A DNA stretch of 11,737 nt from Cerioporus squamosus (lineage: Eukaryota; Basidiomycota; Agaricomycetes; Polyporales; Polyporaceae). Each line of letters starts with the position of its first letter. Within the stretch, counting starts at the first letter, position 1. The notes under the pieces are model-generated. The model searched no databases. It saw only the letters and a program-made list of their open reading frames with translations, and was not told the DNA's origin. Positions 9,249 through 11,737 of the stretch are shown here, piece by piece. The stretch lies in contig JABYQS010000879.1 in the NCBI GenBank assembly GCA_022592435.1, positions 1 to 11,737 on the forward strand, read 5' to 3'. Both the position numbers and the translations under genes were made by a program.

Positions 9249-9654
9249 TGCGGCATCCGTACGGCTCGCGTAACGATGCTCGACAGCGGGAAAGATGGAC
9301 GGCCTTTCGGATAGAGATCAAGTCTTCTACAGCGTCATGGTACGGATCCGAGCCGCGCAGCTCGGCGCGGCAACGGATGAGGCGGCGATCGACGCCGCAT
9401 ACGATAGCAAGCTGCCGCGTAAAGCGGCTATAACAGTGGAGATGAGAAGCGAGGCGAGGAGAGCGGGACCCGAGAAGCGAGAAACGGAAACAGAATCGGA
9501 GACTCCCAAGAAGCGATACACAGGAAGGAGCGGTAGGATAGAGATGTACTGCGGAGAGTGTATCGGGATGCCGCGAGGCGGCGGGGTGCCCACTGCCGTG
9601 AGTGAGCGTGTCGGTGCTGCGCCTGGGCTTGCTGTGCGCGCGAGTGTCGGGGCT

Positions 9655-11737
9655 TTACCAGCCGAAGGCTCTGCAAAGTTCAAACAACAGACGAGGGTCA
9701 GCGTCGCGGACACGCCGGTGAAGACAGACCGAGATACGCACTCCTCGTGAAGCTCAATGCCGCCAACCCGCTTCCTGCTGTCCGGATCAAAGTTCGCGAC
9801 CGCCTTGCGCACCTCGTCGCCCAGCCCCGATGGGCCGCACACGCCGACGATGACGCCGGTCAGGCTGCCCTTGCCACGGGAGCGCTCCTTGCCGCCGGAG
9901 AACAAGGCCGAAGCGCGGTCGACGACGCCCTTCAGGTTCTGCCCGAGCTTGGGCCGTGCGGGCGACAGCGTGAGACCGGGCGGGAGGTGGCGGAAGGTCT
10001 TGAGCACCTCCGGGTGCGGCGGCGCACGCGTGTAGTAGACCGAGATCTTCAGGTTCATGTACGCCTCCTGCGACTGCACGACGAGGGCAGAGAACAGCGG
10101 CACGAGAGGGGTGAGGGCCGTCGGGTCCTGGATGCACCACACGAGCTCCATCGCGCGGATGCGAGAACGGTACTCCAGGTCCTTCTTCATCAGGTCCTGG
10201 ACCGCAGCGAGAGCGAATGTGATCCCACTGCCGCCCGCCACAAACATCGCGCCTGAGAAGCTCGAGAAGATGGCGTGGCCCGGGCCACCGTACGGTCCTT
10301 CAACGATAACCTGGACGCTGCCGCCAAGGCCGTTCGCCTCCCCGTAATCAGCGCGCTGTGCAAGGTCGTACAGCTTCGTCGTCCAGTCGCCCGCTTTCTT
10401 GACCATGAGCACGAGGCCCTCGCCGCTGGGCAGCGGGAGACGCTCGCGATCGTGAACGGGTGGACCTCAGCCCAGCCGCGCCAGCCCATGCCCAGCGAGA
10501 GCACGCGCAGGCGGACGTGCTGACCTGCACGCCATCCAGAGTTCAAGCCAGGAATCTCGACGCGGGTCATGCCGAGATCAGGGAGGGGCCGGAGACGCGC
10601 CATGACCACGCGCGACTTGATGAGGCGGAGCACGCGTCGAAACCATACGCGCCGACTGCGACCAGGACGTACGGCACGCAGACCGGGTAGTGGTTGGCGA
10701 GCGCGACGAACATGATGATCCCGCCGATGGTGTGCGACGGGATGAACACGGCGTTGTAGAAGTTCTGGCGGACAAAGTCCGTCGAGAGCACCAGGAGCAG
10801 GTCCGCGCAGATGAGCGCTACGAGACCCATGTGAACTTGGGGATCGCGATCGACTTTGCGAACGTCCCGTCGATGCTCCACGAATAGACTGCAAATGGAA
10901 ACCATCAGTCCTGCCCTGCCAATCCGAACGGGAGATAGGCTTACAGTATCCCGATGGCGTGGACGTTCGCCGCAAGGATGAACATGCGGCCAGCAAAGCG
11001 GTGGAAGTAGTTGAGCTGTGCACGGACATCGGTCAGACGCGCGCTCGCAAGTCGAACATGCATGAGACTCACCCGCTCGTACCGAAGCCGATGAGCATCC
11101 CGACGAGGTTGTTCTTCGCCCCGAGGATGACAACGACGGGCAGTTGGCTTGATCGCCACGAAACCAACGCGCACGGGCTGCGACAGCGGGTTGGACAGTG
11201 AACAGCCCCCGCGTAGAGCATGATCGCGGCATAGCACCCCAGGATGGTGGCCTTGCCAATAGTGAGCCCGGGGCGGATTGTCTTGCGCAGGAAGGCAGCA
11301 AGCGTAGGGAACGTCGTGGACACCCCAGGCATGTGCGTAGGGACGTTCTGGCGTCTGCGCTCGCGTCCGCTGGCCGTAGAGCCCTTGCGGAGGAGGTCGG
11401 CATGCGACACGTACGTGTGCGAGACATCTGTCTCCGAGCCCCACTGCTCCTTGGAGTACTGGTGGTCGTAGGAGGAGTCGCCGGCGTTGTACCGAGACGG
11501 GGGTGCGTACGTGGGTGCGACGGGGGCAATCACATCCTGGCGCTTGGGACGGGCGACGGAGAACGTTGGCCGGCGCAGCGGGGCCCTCGAGGTAGACGGC
11601 GGAGGAAGTGGCCGTCAACCCACTCCCGTTTGTGCGTGAAGCGGACGGCGCCGCGGGGCAAAAGCAGGAGGAAGAAACAGCAACGGCGGCAAGCAGGAGA
11701 TGTCGACATAGAAGACGAGTCGGAGTCGCTGACGCCA
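9655..11737 (-). CDS. Ferric reductase (FRE/NOX superfamily), N-terminus beyond the window, several frameshifts
   Basis: Fungal FRE proteins reduce extracellular Fe(III) or Cu(II) at the plasma membrane, passing NADPH electrons through FAD and two hemes. From the right edge: an apparent first membrane segment before RFTHKREWVDGHFL (about 11590-11700), a Ser-rich loop, then RPGLTIGKATILGCYAAIMLYAG and more membrane helices. Both HX13H heme pairs are intact (HRFAGRMFILAANVH in 10945-11015; HTIGGIIMFVALANH near 10680-10730). The FAD site HPFTIAS is at about 10445-10465. The NADPH part has EGPYGG, VAGGSGITFALAAV and CGPSGLGDEV, and the end is GIELHEEAFGW, the usual FRE terminus, with stop TAA at 9655-9657. 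Introns seen are 11072-11016, 10944-10889 and 9741-9671. The frame from about 10430 down to the last intron is clean. Between 10430 and 11700 the conserved protein jumps frame at about ten places, each fixed by a one-base change, so a single intact CDS cannot be written. Sequence error near a contig end or a decaying gene could explain this. Confidence 0.88.

Larger units (their letters stand above)
8723..9654. other. Convergent intergenic region, no gene supported
   Basis: These 932 bp lie between the stops of the NOPCHAP1-like gene (+) and the ferric reductase gene (-). The length is more than two 3' UTRs normally need. The region holds a TATATAAG motif followed by a pyrimidine-rich stretch, a 3-copy tandem repeat, and two plus-strand ATG frames (9062-9232, 56 aa; 9295-9750, 151 aa) without any recognisable domain. 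The second runs antisense into the last exons of the reductase. I do not call either as a gene. Confidence 0.5.

Noticed and set aside
9295..9750. 151-codon plus-strand ATG frame in the gap before the ferric reductase
   Set aside because: It runs antisense through the last two exons of the reductase and into its intron. Its hydrophilic, Arg/Glu-rich product has no recognisable domain, and the opposite strand is equally open there.
9625..9760. Reading the ferric reductase C-terminus straight through 9742 without splicing
   Set aside because: Readthrough gives an unrelated tail of about 140 residues. Splicing 9741-9671 gives HEEAFGW and a stop, the usual end of this family.
10889..11737. Explaining the frame jumps of the ferric reductase by extra introns
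   Set aside because: The jumps occur within a few bases inside continuous conserved segments, leaving no room for GT-AG introns. The true introns at 10889-10944 and 11016-11072 are separate and well formed.

Overview
This window looks like nuclear DNA of a filamentous basidiomycete, probably an Agaricomycete. The genes are dense and lie on both strands. They are cut by many short GT-AG introns, mostly 52-89 bp, and the encoded proteins match fungal families, including a HET-domain protein of the type expanded in mushroom-forming fungi. No bacterial-style ribosome binding sites, operons, CRISPR arrays, tRNAs or intact mobile elements were seen. The species cannot be told from the sequence.

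Layout: 1-929 holds no gene I can support. 930-1764 (-) is a six-exon cyclophilin with a complete active site, a 13-nt microexon and a basic N-terminal extension that may target mitochondria. 1765-2241 is a divergent intergenic region with a perfect 16-bp palindrome. 2242-4342 (+) is a two-exon HET-domain gene. 4343-5002 is a convergent gap. 5003-7018 (-) is a seven-exon prenylcysteine oxidase with a signal peptide and an FAD-binding motif. 7019-7408 is a short head-to-head promoter region. 7409-8722 (+) is a four-exon NOPCHAP1/DUF4598-like gene, probably a factor for box C/D snoRNP assembly. 8723-9654 is a convergent gap with a TATA motif and a small tandem repeat. 9655 to the right edge (-) is a ferric reductase of the NOX/FRE superfamily. 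Its start lies outside the window and its N-terminal half is broken by many one-base indels.

How the genes fit together: I see no operon-like or clustered pathway. Three genes are housekeeping-like (protein folding, breakdown of prenylated proteins, snoRNP assembly), one serves metal uptake (FRE), and one is from the accessory HET family. I found no convincing new multi-gene system. The points most worth a second look are gene-structure oddities: the dual-start, microexon cyclophilin; the 476-bp intron and the in-frame 87-bp intron of the NOPCHAP1-like gene; the 42-bp intron with a poor donor in the prenylcysteine oxidase; the palindrome at 1872-1887; and the dense indels at the right edge. 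All exon boundaries were worked out by hand from splice signals, phase and family conservation.
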